From: a virus
Virus record (IMG/VR): IMGVR_UViG_3300012920_000037
Span: 1-62,365 of that record
Direction: 5' to 3' (one strand)
DNA: 62,365 nt
The stretch's first letter is position 1. Every line of letters begins with the position of its first letter. This document shows, one piece after another, positions 1 to 6,585 of this stretch. The position numbers and the translations under genes are program-made. Below the pieces are notes generated by a model. That model did not search any database. It saw only the letters and a program-made list of their open reading frames with translations, and was not told the DNA's origin.

Positions 1-1
1 C

Positions 2-196
2 ACCACAGCGCGTTCTAGATGTGGAATTAAAGTACCTAGAGGAACAAAAGCAAAAGTTGTTGTACTCGCATGGGTTGACGACAAGTTTGACAACTTCATC
101 ATGGAACACACAAGACACGGAAACCCAAAGCCCGGACTCGATGATGAAGCGGATGCGATTGTAGTTGCTCTTTCCCATTTTGATTTGAGAGACTAA
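2..196 (+). CDS. RuvC-like Holliday-junction resolvase, C-terminal fragment (5' truncated by window edge)
   Basis: The open frame enters from the window edge and ends in TAA at 194-196, giving about 64 residues. The last part contains PGLDDEADAIVVALSHF. A D-x-x-D pair in an alanine-rich helix near the C terminus is the usual final acidic motif of RuvC/RNase H-fold resolvases, which cut branched DNA during phage recombination and before packaging. The N-terminal catalytic residues lie outside the window, so the assignment rests on this one motif and on the replication/recombination context. Another RNase H-fold nuclease is possible. Confidence 0.5.
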   Translation, partial: TTARSRCGIKVPRGTKAKVVVLAWVDDKFDNFIMEHTRHGNPKPGLDDEADAIVVALSHFDLRD

Positions 197-221
197 TTAT
201 TGAGTTACTGGAGACCTCGAC

Positions 222-563
222 ATGAAACTTACTCAAACCAAACTAAAGCACATGATCTCAAGCATTTTGAATGAATCCAAAGACAGAGATGATCACGTTA
301 ACGCAGCATTCAATGCAATTGAATTTTACGAAGAGGGTTTTTCTGGAGAGGATCCCACAAGAAACTCCATGCAAGCTCTTGGAGGATTAGCTAATTTGAT
401 TAGCAAGGGAATCATAGCATGTATTAAACAAGGACCATCCCATGCGTCTGCTCAAATGGAGCTGATTAACAAGGCTAAAGAATTAGGTATTTTTGAAGAA
501 GTCGCCGAAGGCGTTATTGATATGACTAAAGAAGATGTGTCTCCGGAAATCAGACTAAAATGA
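222..563 (+). CDS. N-terminally tagged small protein, candidate packaged internal head protein
   Basis: 113 aa with a good GGAG Shine-Dalgarno. The first 19 residues (MKLTQTKLKHMISSILNES) are a variant of the helical tag found on at least eight other proteins here, ending in L-N-E|S at residues 16-19, which fits T4-type prohead protease sites. The rest is a predicted helical, acidic body (EEGFSGEDPTRNSMQALGGLANLI and onward) that I do not recognise. Its stop overlaps the start of the next gene (ATGA), so the two are translationally coupled. Packaging into the capsid is inferred from the tag only. Confidence 0.75.
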   Translation: MKLTQTKLKHMISSILNESKDRDDHVNAAFNAIEFYEEGFSGEDPTRNSMQALGGLANLISKGIIACIKQGPSHASAQMELINKAKELGIFEEVAEGVIDMTKEDVSPEIRLK

Positions 564-1192
564 AACTTACTGAAGCAATATTGAAACGAATGATCCTTGA
601 AGAAATGAACTCCGGCCTTCTCCAAGAAGCTGCGAAAGGACCACAAGATCTCCCAGAAGACGTATTCGTCAGAGTCTTTCATCAAGGACCAGATAAAAAT
701 TTAATTACCATACTCTTTACAGACAGAGATGGAAACTACATTCCTCCTGTTGCTAAGTCTGGAGAAAATAATCCAATCTATGGAGATGTTACCTTTAATT
801 TAAAAAGTACACATCTCGAGTGCGATAATTCTTCTGTGATTGCTGTAACGGAGGTAGCTGATGGCTGGGGACCGATGTTGTATGATATCGCTATGGAGAT
901 CGGCACAATGAGAGCAAATGGGCTAACACCAGACCGAAGATCCGTGTCTCCGGAAGCCCAAGATGTTTGGTGGAACTATCTTAATATGAGACCTGACGTC
1001 AAAGCGCACCAATTAGACAATGAGTATAACGAGTTGACTCCTGAAGATTCAGACAACTGTGTGCAGATGATGTCTAGAGAGCGAGCTGAGGACTACGGTG
1101 GAGAGTGGAAAGACAATGCTCTTTCAAAAAGATTTACAAAAGAAGTGACTGTATTAGATCAAATTCGAGATCAATTAATTTGGGAAATTTAA
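560..1192 (+). CDS. Tagged GNAT-fold protein, divergent member of a four-gene paralogue family
   Basis: 210 aa. The N terminus MKLTEAILKRMILEEM is the shared tag, followed by L-L-Q-E|A (residues 20-24), a gp21-type cleavage site. Residues 98-111 (EVADGWGPMLYDIA) correspond to GNAT motif A, the acetyl-CoA pyrophosphate loop and helix, and align with the same region of three genes at 17.7-20.2 kb. After it come GLTPDRR, a tryptophan-bearing helix and LTPEDSDNC, matching GLTSDR..A...W and PDPDDDC of the paralogues. This member lacks the PCIPxTFQV strand and has W instead of the usual G/R in the loop, so acetyltransferase activity is uncertain. It is the only copy far from the cluster. Confidence 0.6.
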   Translation: MKLTEAILKRMILEEMNSGLLQEAAKGPQDLPEDVFVRVFHQGPDKNLITILFTDRDGNYIPPVAKSGENNPIYGDVTFNLKSTHLECDNSSVIAVTEVADGWGPMLYDIAMEIGTMRANGLTPDRRSVSPEAQDVWWNYLNMRPDVKAHQLDNEYNELTPEDSDNCVQMMSRERAEDYGGEWKDNALSKRFTKEVTVLDQIRDQLIWEI

Positions 1193-1202
1193 AACTTTTT
1201 AC

Positions 1203-1231
1203 TTGACAAGCATACACATACGTGTTACATT
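1203..1231 (+). promoter_or_regulatory. sigma70-type promoter, copy 1 of 9
   Basis: TTGACA at 1203-1208, 17-bp spacer ending in GTGT, then TACATT at 1226-1231. It sits 20 nt upstream of the nucleotidyltransferase start, with a GGAGG between. The layout is identical to eight other copies in the window. Confidence 0.8.
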
Positions 1232-1250
1232 ATAAATACACGGAGGAAAT

Positions 1251-1766
1251 ATGCAATACACAGTTTTAATCCCAGGTGGTTTCAAACCACCTCATAAAGG
1301 TCACTACGACTATATCAAGTTTTATCTAGATAATCCTGACGTTGAGCGAGTGATTATGTTCTGCGGCGACAAAGAACGCGACGGAGTGACTTTAGAGCAT
1401 ACCGAGAAGATCCTCGAGATCTATGGATTACTATCTCATCCAAAGATGGATTACAGAAGAGCAACAGTGCGAGAAGGAAAGAAGAAAAACTTCACCAATC
1501 CTCTTGCTGACTGTTTTGATTGGGGCGACGAGAATACCAAACACCACTTCGGCCTTGCTTGCTCCGAGAAAGATTCGGGATATCAAGTATCGTTCGGTGA
1601 TTACTTTTACGGAAACGACAAGTACGTGCTCGTGCCCGTATTTAAAATGAATGACGTTATCTCAGCAACCCAATTCCGAGCAGCATTACAAAACAACGAA
1701 TCAATCGCAAAGTTTTTGCCCGAGGGGGTAAGTGAAGAAGAAATTAGGGCACTATTTATAGCATAA
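1251..1766 (+). CDS. HIGH-superfamily nucleotidyltransferase (cytidylyltransferase / NMN adenylyltransferase-like)
   Basis: 171 aa. PGGFKPPHKGHYDYI near the N terminus contains the H-x-G-H signature (H15, H18) of the HIGH nucleotidylyltransferases, which transfer AMP or CMP to a phosphate on substrates such as NMN, pantetheine-phosphate or glycerol-phosphate. ISATQFRAAL near residues 137-146 matches the C-terminal ISSTxxR-like phosphate-binding motif. The size fits a stand-alone domain. It has its own promoter and GGAGG site. NAD salvage is one possibility by analogy with other phages, but no partner gene such as a phosphoribosyltransferase is visible here, so the substrate is open. Confidence 0.75.
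   Translation: MQYTVLIPGGFKPPHKGHYDYIKFYLDNPDVERVIMFCGDKERDGVTLEHTEKILEIYGLLSHPKMDYRRATVREGKKKNFTNPLADCFDWGDENTKHHFGLACSEKDSGYQVSFGDYFYGNDKYVLVPVFKMNDVISATQFRAALQNNESIAKFLPEGVSEEEIRALFIA
1751..1758 (+). promoter_or_regulatory. ACTATTTA motif, candidate late promoter
   Basis: The octamer lies in the last codons of the nucleotidyltransferase gene, 30 nt before the ATG of the tagged membrane protein. The same octamer precedes several virion genes. Because this copy is coding, it could be chance. Confidence 0.4.
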
Positions 1767-1788
1767 TAGTTGTTATGGAGACAAACAA

Positions 1789-2208
1789 ATGAAACTTACA
1801 AAAAAAACATTAAAAAGAATTATCTTAGAGGAACTTAACGTAGTGTCCGAAGAAGAAAAGACACCAGAAGTTACTAAGGAACAAGATGCTGCTGCTAAAG
1901 AAATCGCCAAGAATCCAAAGCCGTTTCATGATGCCCTCTTTAAAGCCCTAGATGCTGACCCTGAGGTTCAAAAAATGCTTAGACAACAGAACGAGTCTAA
2001 CGATCCTTTTGAAGATTTTCCTGTGGCTACAACATATGCAGCAACGATGTCTCCAGTTATGGCCCTCGCCACAGGCCCACTCTTAGCAAAGGTTGCTGCC
2101 GCCGTCGGTGTAACCGCTGGTGTCGCTGGTGTTGGAACCATGGCTATTGGTGCTTTGGTGCCTCTTGCCCTTGCCTATCTTTACGATAAGAAAGGTGGTC
2201 GAATTTAA
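1789..2208 (+). CDS. Tagged glycine-zipper membrane protein
   Basis: 139 aa. It opens with MKLTKKTLKRIILEEL, the shared tag, here followed by an acidic VVSEEEKTPE stretch without a clean L-x-E|S site. After a hydrophilic helix comes a long Gly/Ala/Val-rich hydrophobic region (about residues 80-133) with GxxxG-like spacing and a short break at GVGTMAIGALV, followed by a KKGGR tail. This looks like a two-helix membrane hairpin or glycine zipper. A tag-bearing membrane protein could be an internal virion protein that inserts in the host membrane during DNA entry; that is inference. I recognise no named family. Confidence 0.65.
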   Translation: MKLTKKTLKRIILEELNVVSEEEKTPEVTKEQDAAAKEIAKNPKPFHDALFKALDADPEVQKMLRQQNESNDPFEDFPVATTYAATMSPVMALATGPLLAKVAAAVGVTAGVAGVGTMAIGALVPLALAYLYDKKGGRI

Positions 2209-2222
2209 TCTAAACTTTTTAC

Positions 2223-2251
2223 TTGACAAACCTTCTGTGATGTGTTACATT
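2223..2251 (+). promoter_or_regulatory. sigma70-type promoter, copy 2 of 9
   Basis: TTGACA at 2223-2228, 17-bp spacer ending in GTGT, TACATT at 2246-2251. It drives the primase gene; an AGGAGG site follows. Confidence 0.8.
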
Positions 2252-2268
2252 ATAAACAGGAGGACATT

Positions 2269-3204
2269 ATGATCGAGGACAAAAGAAAAATTGTGACCCA
2301 AGTGCTTGGGTCTTATTATCAAAAGGGCGATGAGCATTTGTATCATTGCCCTTATTGTAATCACCACAAAAAGAAAATGTCGGTGAACTTCGCAAATGGT
2401 TTTTTCAAATGCTGGATTTGCGATGAAAGAGGAAAGAACATTTACCGAATTGTAAGAAAGTTCGGCACATACCAGCAACGACAAAAGTATCTTGAACTAC
2501 AAGGCAGACTTGACCTTAACGAGTTCGAAGATCTCTTCAAAGAATTAAACAACGAAGAAGAGAAGCAGCAAATAGATTTGCCCGAAGAGTTCATCTCGTT
2601 ATGCAACAAAGATTTGCCGATGGAGACTACGGATGCATTTCGTTATTTATCATCTCGAGGTATTGGTCGTCGAGAAATATTAAAATGGAAGATTGGCTAT
2701 TGCAAGGAGGGACGCTATGCCGGAAGAATTATTATACCGTCGTTTGACGTGGAAGGAGATTGCAATTACTTCATTGCTCGCAGTTACGTTGGGCATTCTT
2801 ATAGGTACCTCAACCCTCCAGCAGACCGTGATATCGTTTTTAACGAACTGATGATTGATTGGGATGAACCTGTTATTCTTGTCGAAGGTGTCTTTGACGC
2901 AATTGCGGCAGGAGGTAACGCAATCCCCATCCTTGGCTCAACCTTGCGAGAACGCTCTCGTCTGTTTCAAGCCATTGCTGTACACGACACACCGGTCTAC
3001 ATGGCTCTTGATGGAGATGCCGAAAAGAAAGCAGAGTGGATCATTAAGTCCATGCTCAAGTATGACCTCGAAGTATTTAAGGTGCCCATTGACGAAGAAG
3101 ACGTATCGGAGATGGGAGTAGAAGAGTTCAAAGACAGACTACTTAGTTCTAGACAAATAAAGAATGAGATGTATTTCTTTGAGCAAATGTTGGAGAACAT
3201 TTAA
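2269..3204 (+). CDS. 61: DNA primase (T4 gp61-like, zinc finger plus TOPRIM)
   Basis: 311 aa. A zinc-binding module has Cys27, Cys30, Cys48 and Cys51 (CPYC...CWIC), as in CHC2/gp61-type primases. A TOPRIM domain shows VILVEGVFDAIAA (E206) and the acidic ALDGDAEKK (D248, D250), the metal-binding residues for RNA primer synthesis. The start at 2269 is chosen because AGGAGG lies just before it and the promoter -10 covers the alternative upstream ATG. No helicase domain is fused, so the phage should have a separate gp41-type helicase outside this window. The stop abuts the next ATG directly. Confidence 0.85.
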   Translation: MIEDKRKIVTQVLGSYYQKGDEHLYHCPYCNHHKKKMSVNFANGFFKCWICDERGKNIYRIVRKFGTYQQRQKYLELQGRLDLNEFEDLFKELNNEEEKQQIDLPEEFISLCNKDLPMETTDAFRYLSSRGIGRREILKWKIGYCKEGRYAGRIIIPSFDVEGDCNYFIARSYVGHSYRYLNPPADRDIVFNELMIDWDEPVILVEGVFDAIAAGGNAIPILGSTLRERSRLFQAIAVHDTPVYMALDGDAEKKAEWIIKSMLKYDLEVFKVPIDEEDVSEMGVEEFKDRLLSSRQIKNEMYFFEQMLENI

Positions 3205-3777
3205 ATGAAATTAACAGAAGCAAAATTAAGACTTATAATCAACGAAGTGATTAGCGAATCAATTGATGACCTAGGATCCTACAGAAAATATTTAGCAATG
3301 GACGATATATCTGTAGATTCTGAAGATTATGAAGACCACATAAAAGATGCATCAACTGGAAACTGTGGTAAATTCACCTTGACTTTATTGGTGAGATTGT
3401 TAGAATTAAGAGAAAAAGGAATCGTCAAAGACATTGACCTAATGATTCTCTATGATAAACAGACCGTTACCAATTCAGAAGGAATAAATAAAATTGAAGA
3501 CCTAATCGGATCCTTTGTTAATCACGCTTTTGTTTTTGCTGATGGGTTTTATTATGACGTCAATGGAAGATTTAACGAATCAGAACTATCTTCTCACTTA
3601 AGAGATTACACAGGCTCCATGGATGAGCCATTTTTAAATTCTTTTGAAGTAAATAATCTAAATGATGTTCAGAGATATCATAGTGTATTGAACGATATGG
3701 GCTCTCTAGATAATCGTAGTTGCTCTGGATATGAGAGTGCCGTTGAAGATATAATCATGAAAACATATTTTAATTAA
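3205..3777 (+). CDS. Tagged papain-like (Cys-His-Asp) hydrolase candidate
   Basis: 190 aa. The tag MKLTEAKLRLIINEV is followed by I-S-E|S (residues 16-19), a gp21-type site. The body has TGNCGKFTLTLL (Cys54 at a helix start), then VNHAFVFADGFYYDVNGR with His107 and Asp118. This order and spacing, a Cys-Gly at the N cap of a helix followed by His on a strand and an Asp/Asn on the next strand, is that of papain-like/NlpC/transglutaminase folds. Peptidase, amidase or transferase activity is all possible. It directly follows the primase with no gap. The catalytic assignment is by motif only. Confidence 0.6.
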   Translation: MKLTEAKLRLIINEVISESIDDLGSYRKYLAMDDISVDSEDYEDHIKDASTGNCGKFTLTLLVRLLELREKGIVKDIDLMILYDKQTVTNSEGINKIEDLIGSFVNHAFVFADGFYYDVNGRFNESELSSHLRDYTGSMDEPFLNSFEVNNLNDVQRYHSVLNDMGSLDNRSCSGYESAVEDIIMKTYFN

Positions 3778-3794
3778 AAAATAAATAAAAATAC

Positions 3795-3823
3795 TTGACA
3801 AGACAACTCCGACATGTTATATT
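3795..3823 (+). promoter_or_regulatory. sigma70-type promoter, copy 3 of 9
   Basis: TTGACA at 3795-3800, 17-bp spacer ending in ATGT, TATATT at 3818-3823, 21 nt before the start of the pol-beta-type nucleotidyltransferase gene. Confidence 0.8.
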
Positions 3824-3844
3824 AATAATAACACTGGAGGATAT

Positions 3845-4678
3845 ATGGGTGGAAATATTTTTAAAGATAAGGCAACGTCAATTACAAAAGATAGAGTTGC
3901 ACCAACGATCGAAGCATACAAGCGTACACTAGGCAAAATATTCCCAATGAAGGCACACTCTCTTTCATTCTTTGAACCAGTAGGTTCTGCTGGTAAGAAA
4001 GAAGTGTCTGGAGATTTAGATCTCGCTATTGATTGGACGCACATCGTACGATCGTTTACTTCTGATGAATTGCAGAAGTGGGATATTGAATATGATGAGT
4101 GGAATGACGCGTATACAAAGATCCACAAAAGATCCCGCACTGCGACATATCACATGAGCAAGATGCGTGCTTTATTATCTTTAATATCCGTAAAACTTGC
4201 GGAGAATGGAATACAATTAGGTGGAGATGTAACAGCCGGAAACATCTTCACATGCTTTCCACAGTATGACGAGAATGGACCAACAGATGACTACGTACAA
4301 ATAGACTGGATGGTCGGAGACATTGATTGGCTCACTTGGTCGTACTATTCTCATGGAGAGTATGGACTAAAAGGTTTACACAGGACGCAGTTCCTTGTCG
4401 CACTATTTTCAGAGATTGGATACACATTTAACCACTTTTCGGGCATAAAGAAGAAAAAGACAAAAGAGTGGCTAATTTCGAGTCCCGAGGATGCCCTACA
4501 ACTGCTTTCAGAGCACTACGGAATGGTAACACATAGCCAAACCCAAACGTTCGCTCAGCTCCATTCTTGGCTGTTGAACTGCGAATCAGGCTCTTATTTC
4601 AAGGTTATAAATCGATACAAAGAAATATTGAGAGTACAGAAACAAAATATTCCGAACGTGCTCACTCATACTATTTAA
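3845..4678 (+). CDS. Pol-beta-superfamily nucleotidyltransferase-like protein
   Basis: 277 aa. EPVGSAGKKEVSGDLDLAID contains G47-S48 followed by D57-x-D59, the G-S...D-x-D signature of the nucleotidyltransferase fold (as in MNT, poly(A) polymerase and CCA-adding enzymes), and YVQIDWMVGD supplies a third acidic strand (D154). The C-terminal half is helical. Substrates in this superfamily range from tRNA ends to proteins (AMPylation) and cannot be read from sequence. The gene lies immediately upstream of a tRNA and has its own promoter, so a link to tRNA handling is conceivable but unproven. GGAGG precedes the ATG. Confidence 0.65.
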   Translation: MGGNIFKDKATSITKDRVAPTIEAYKRTLGKIFPMKAHSLSFFEPVGSAGKKEVSGDLDLAIDWTHIVRSFTSDELQKWDIEYDEWNDAYTKIHKRSRTATYHMSKMRALLSLISVKLAENGIQLGGDVTAGNIFTCFPQYDENGPTDDYVQIDWMVGDIDWLTWSYYSHGEYGLKGLHRTQFLVALFSEIGYTFNHFSGIKKKKTKEWLISSPEDALQLLSEHYGMVTHSQTQTFAQLHSWLLNCESGSYFKVINRYKEILRVQKQNIPNVLTHTI

Positions 4679-4686
4679 TTAAACAT

Positions 4687-4762
4687 GGGGGTGTAGCTCA
4701 GTTGGGAGAGCAACTGCCTTGCACGCAGTAGGTCGCAAGTTCGACTCTTGTCATCTCCACCA
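4687..4762 (+). tRNA. tRNA-Ala (anticodon UGC), CCA encoded
   Basis: A full 76-nt cloverleaf can be folded by eye: acceptor stem GGGGGTG/CATCTCC, D arm GCTC...GAGC, anticodon stem ACTGC/GCAGT with loop CTTGCAC (anticodon TGC), T arm GCAAG-TTCGACT-CTTGT, and an encoded 3' CCA. The third acceptor pair is G-U, the identity element read by alanyl-tRNA synthetase. An intrinsic terminator follows within 40 nt. Confidence 0.95.
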
Positions 4763-4800
4763 TTTAAAAACTTAGTTCTTTGGAGCTCTCACACTTTTCG

Positions 4801-4824
4801 CCTCTCTTCGGAGAGGTTTTTTTT
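4801..4824 (+). terminator. Intrinsic terminator after tRNA-Ala
   Basis: CCTCTC-TTCG-GAGAGG stem-loop with a stable tetraloop followed by eight T. It ends nine bases before the Smr gene start. Confidence 0.9.
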
Positions 4825-4833
4825 GGAGTCAAA

Positions 4834-5043
4834 ATGATAACACTAGATCTTCACGGATTACGACATGAAGACGCCAAACGCAAACTTGAACTATTTATTA
4901 ATGACCATTGGGGTGAAATGCTCAAGATTATAACTGGTCACTCAAGTTCCATGAGGGACATTGTTTCCTCGACAGCAGAGTCATACAATCTTGATTTTGC
5001 ATGTGAGCCATTAGGCACATACATAATAATAAAGTCACACTAG
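4834..5043 (+). CDS. Smr-domain protein (small stand-alone)
   Basis: 69 aa. MITLDLHGLRHEDAKRKLE opens with the D-L-H-G motif of Smr domains, and IITGHSSSMRDIV corresponds to the conserved G-x-G/H loop (usually TGxGxHS). Smr domains bind or cut nucleic acids, for example at collided ribosomes or on branched DNA. The start at 4834 is preferred over an upstream in-frame ATG because that earlier start would run through the terminator hairpin, and GGAG sits just before 4834. The second loop is degenerate (GHSS rather than GxGxHS), so nuclease activity is uncertain. Confidence 0.7.
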   Translation: MITLDLHGLRHEDAKRKLELFINDHWGEMLKIITGHSSSMRDIVSSTAESYNLDFACEPLGTYIIIKSH

Positions 5044-5051
5044 GAGAAACT

Positions 5052-5963
5052 ATGTTGCTATCACTTTTATTACTTGCTTGCGGTGGAGACATCGGAATTA
5101 GAACTGTCGATAAAATACAAGTCGACGATACTGGTTACGAAATCATCGACACAGCATACCCTGAGCCTGCTGCAGAACCTTCAACAGAACCTGCGGCTGA
5201 GCCAAGCACGGAACCATCTAGCGAACCTCTAAACGGAACTGTTGGGCTTGTAAATTTTAATTTGGAACAAGTTGCCTGTCAAGCATGCATGGGAGTAAGT
5301 CAAGAAATTACAATTCAATTGGATGCAAAATTTCACGAGAAAATAAACGAAACACATCCAACGTGGTTCCCGCCCGCCGGACAGTGTACAACAAACACCA
5401 ATCCCTTGCAGATCAATGTGGCTACAAAGAATGTTGGGCAATCCCTGAATATTATTGGTAATCCAAACTCATTTACTGCTTTTAACAACGGTGCAAACAC
5501 ATACACAGGATTTATTCAAGAGTATCAATATGATCGAGACACGAATATGCAAGTACATTTGCAAGACGGTTCAGCCTTCCAGTTTCGCTCTATCCACGGA
5601 TTTGATTTTGTAGAACCCTATGAGATGCGCTATGTCGACATTTCTTACGCCTTCGCAGCGGTAGTATCTAAATCTGGAACACAGTTCCAATGGGGGCCTG
5701 CCGGAGGACCTGATCTGTTCAACATTACAATCGCGACATATTCTCCAGACGGCAGTCAACTGCTTGGTGTGATATCATGCTCGACCGCAGACAGCGGATA
5801 CTATGTGTTTGACGGATCATACTTTCAATCGTATCCAACATGGTCTTTGACTGCTATTCACATGACGAGATTTTCTCAACAGAGAGTCCCATATGAAGGC
5901 TTGAATGGTTATGTTGATGTACAATTAGAGTGGTCTGTTGTAGGAACAGGACATATTGAGTAA
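5052..5963 (+). CDS. Phage-encoded lipoprotein with EP-rich linker
   Basis: 303 aa. MLLSLLLLACGG is a minimal lipoprotein signal peptide with lipobox L-L-A-C; it lacks basic residues in the n-region. It is followed by a repetitive linker (EPAAEPSTEPAAEPSTEPSSEP) and then a beta-rich domain of about 230 residues with CQAC and CTTN cysteines and many aromatic residues. I know no family. Such EPS/EP linkers after a lipobox are frequent in Myxococcota-type surface lipoproteins. A surface lipoprotein could block adsorption of other phages (superinfection exclusion), but this is inference. Confidence 0.65.
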   Translation: MLLSLLLLACGGDIGIRTVDKIQVDDTGYEIIDTAYPEPAAEPSTEPAAEPSTEPSSEPLNGTVGLVNFNLEQVACQACMGVSQEITIQLDAKFHEKINETHPTWFPPAGQCTTNTNPLQINVATKNVGQSLNIIGNPNSFTAFNNGANTYTGFIQEYQYDRDTNMQVHLQDGSAFQFRSIHGFDFVEPYEMRYVDISYAFAAVVSKSGTQFQWGPAGGPDLFNITIATYSPDGSQLLGVISCSTADSGYYVFDGSYFQSYPTWSLTAIHMTRFSQQRVPYEGLNGYVDVQLEWSVVGTGHIE

Positions 5964-6005
5964 CTTCCGCTAGACCCGATACTAGTTACTAGTGGAGGGT
6001 TTCAT

Positions 6006-6212
6006 GTGGATGATATTGGGATCGGCTCTTTAGTTATTTTCCTTGAAGATTTCATGAGCGATACAATACCAAATGTCGGTATTGTATTGTCTGTGATTTC
6101 GTTTGATGAATTAACTGGGGATGAACTCGGTCAAGATATCACATGGTACTCCGTTATGTTTGGAGAAGTTGATATTGTTGTATCATCGGAGATGGTTATT
6201 TTACTAAATTAA
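6006..6212 (+). CDS. Small beta-barrel (SH3/KOW-like) protein, GTG start
   Basis: 68 aa, read from GTG because the overlapping ATG two bases earlier is in another frame; GGAGGG is seven bases upstream of the GTG. The pattern GSLVIFLED...VGIVLSVI..........WYSVMFGEVDIVVSSEMVILL (alternating strands, turn glycine, final strand) is that of small SH3-like barrels. Four more such proteins lie at 57.5-59.3 kb. Function unknown; nucleic-acid binding is common in the fold. Confidence 0.55.
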   Translation: MDDIGIGSLVIFLEDFMSDTIPNVGIVLSVISFDELTGDELGQDITWYSVMFGEVDIVVSSEMVILLN

Positions 6213-6213
6213 C

Positions 6214-6242
6214 TTGACAATCATTCGCCAACGTGTTATATT
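6214..6242 (+). promoter_or_regulatory. sigma70-type promoter, copy 4 of 9
   Basis: TTGACA at 6214-6219, 17-bp spacer ending in GTGT, TATATT at 6237-6242. It rules out the in-frame ATG at 6214 as the start of the next gene. Confidence 0.8.
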
Positions 6243-6264
6243 ATATTATACATTGGAGGATGAA

Positions 6265-6585
6265 ATGAACAAATTTATTGACGAAGGCTTAAAGGCTGGG
6301 TATGAATTTATTATTATAGAACCACAAGAGGGCTACAATGAAGCAATTGTGGCTTTTGATAGAGGCAGACTTGTATATGATACAGAAATGCTTATGGACG
6401 CCATGAGGAAGTATCACCATTGGGAATACGGCACTGCTATAACTTGGTTTGAATATAACACGTTAGCTCTCACACATATGGAGGGTGGACCATTATTTTT
6501 TGAACCAGAGGAGAAATATTACTTGACACATGAAGACAAACCTGTTACATTAGAAGTACGCAAGAAAATCATGGAGGACAAATGA
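6265..6585 (+). CDS. Hypothetical protein (106 aa) upstream of the gp47/46 fusion
   Basis: The start is set by GGAGG at 6254-6258 and by the promoter upstream. The product MNKFIDEGLKAGYEFIIIE... is acidic and mixed alpha/beta, with several aromatic residues (HHWEYGTAITWFEY). I recognise no family. Its 3' end overlaps the next gene by four bases and contains an internal promoter (6523-6551), so the codons YYLTHEDKPVTLE double as regulatory sequence for the recombination gene. Confidence 0.65.
   Translation: MNKFIDEGLKAGYEFIIIEPQEGYNEAIVAFDRGRLVYDTEMLMDAMRKYHHWEYGTAITWFEYNTLALTHMEGGPLFFEPEEKYYLTHEDKPVTLEVRKKIMEDK
6523..6551 (+). promoter_or_regulatory. sigma70-type promoter, copy 5 of 9, inside a coding region
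   Basis: TTGACA at 6523-6528, 17-bp spacer ending in CTGT, TACATT at 6546-6551, 30 nt before the gp47/gp46 start. Its geometry is identical to the intergenic copies although it lies in codons of the preceding gene. Confidence 0.7.

Noticed and set aside
4780-4833. Upstream in-frame ATG for the Smr protein
   Set aside because: The extension would read through a perfect intrinsic terminator and gives a peptide unlike Smr proteins; a good Shine-Dalgarno precedes 4834.
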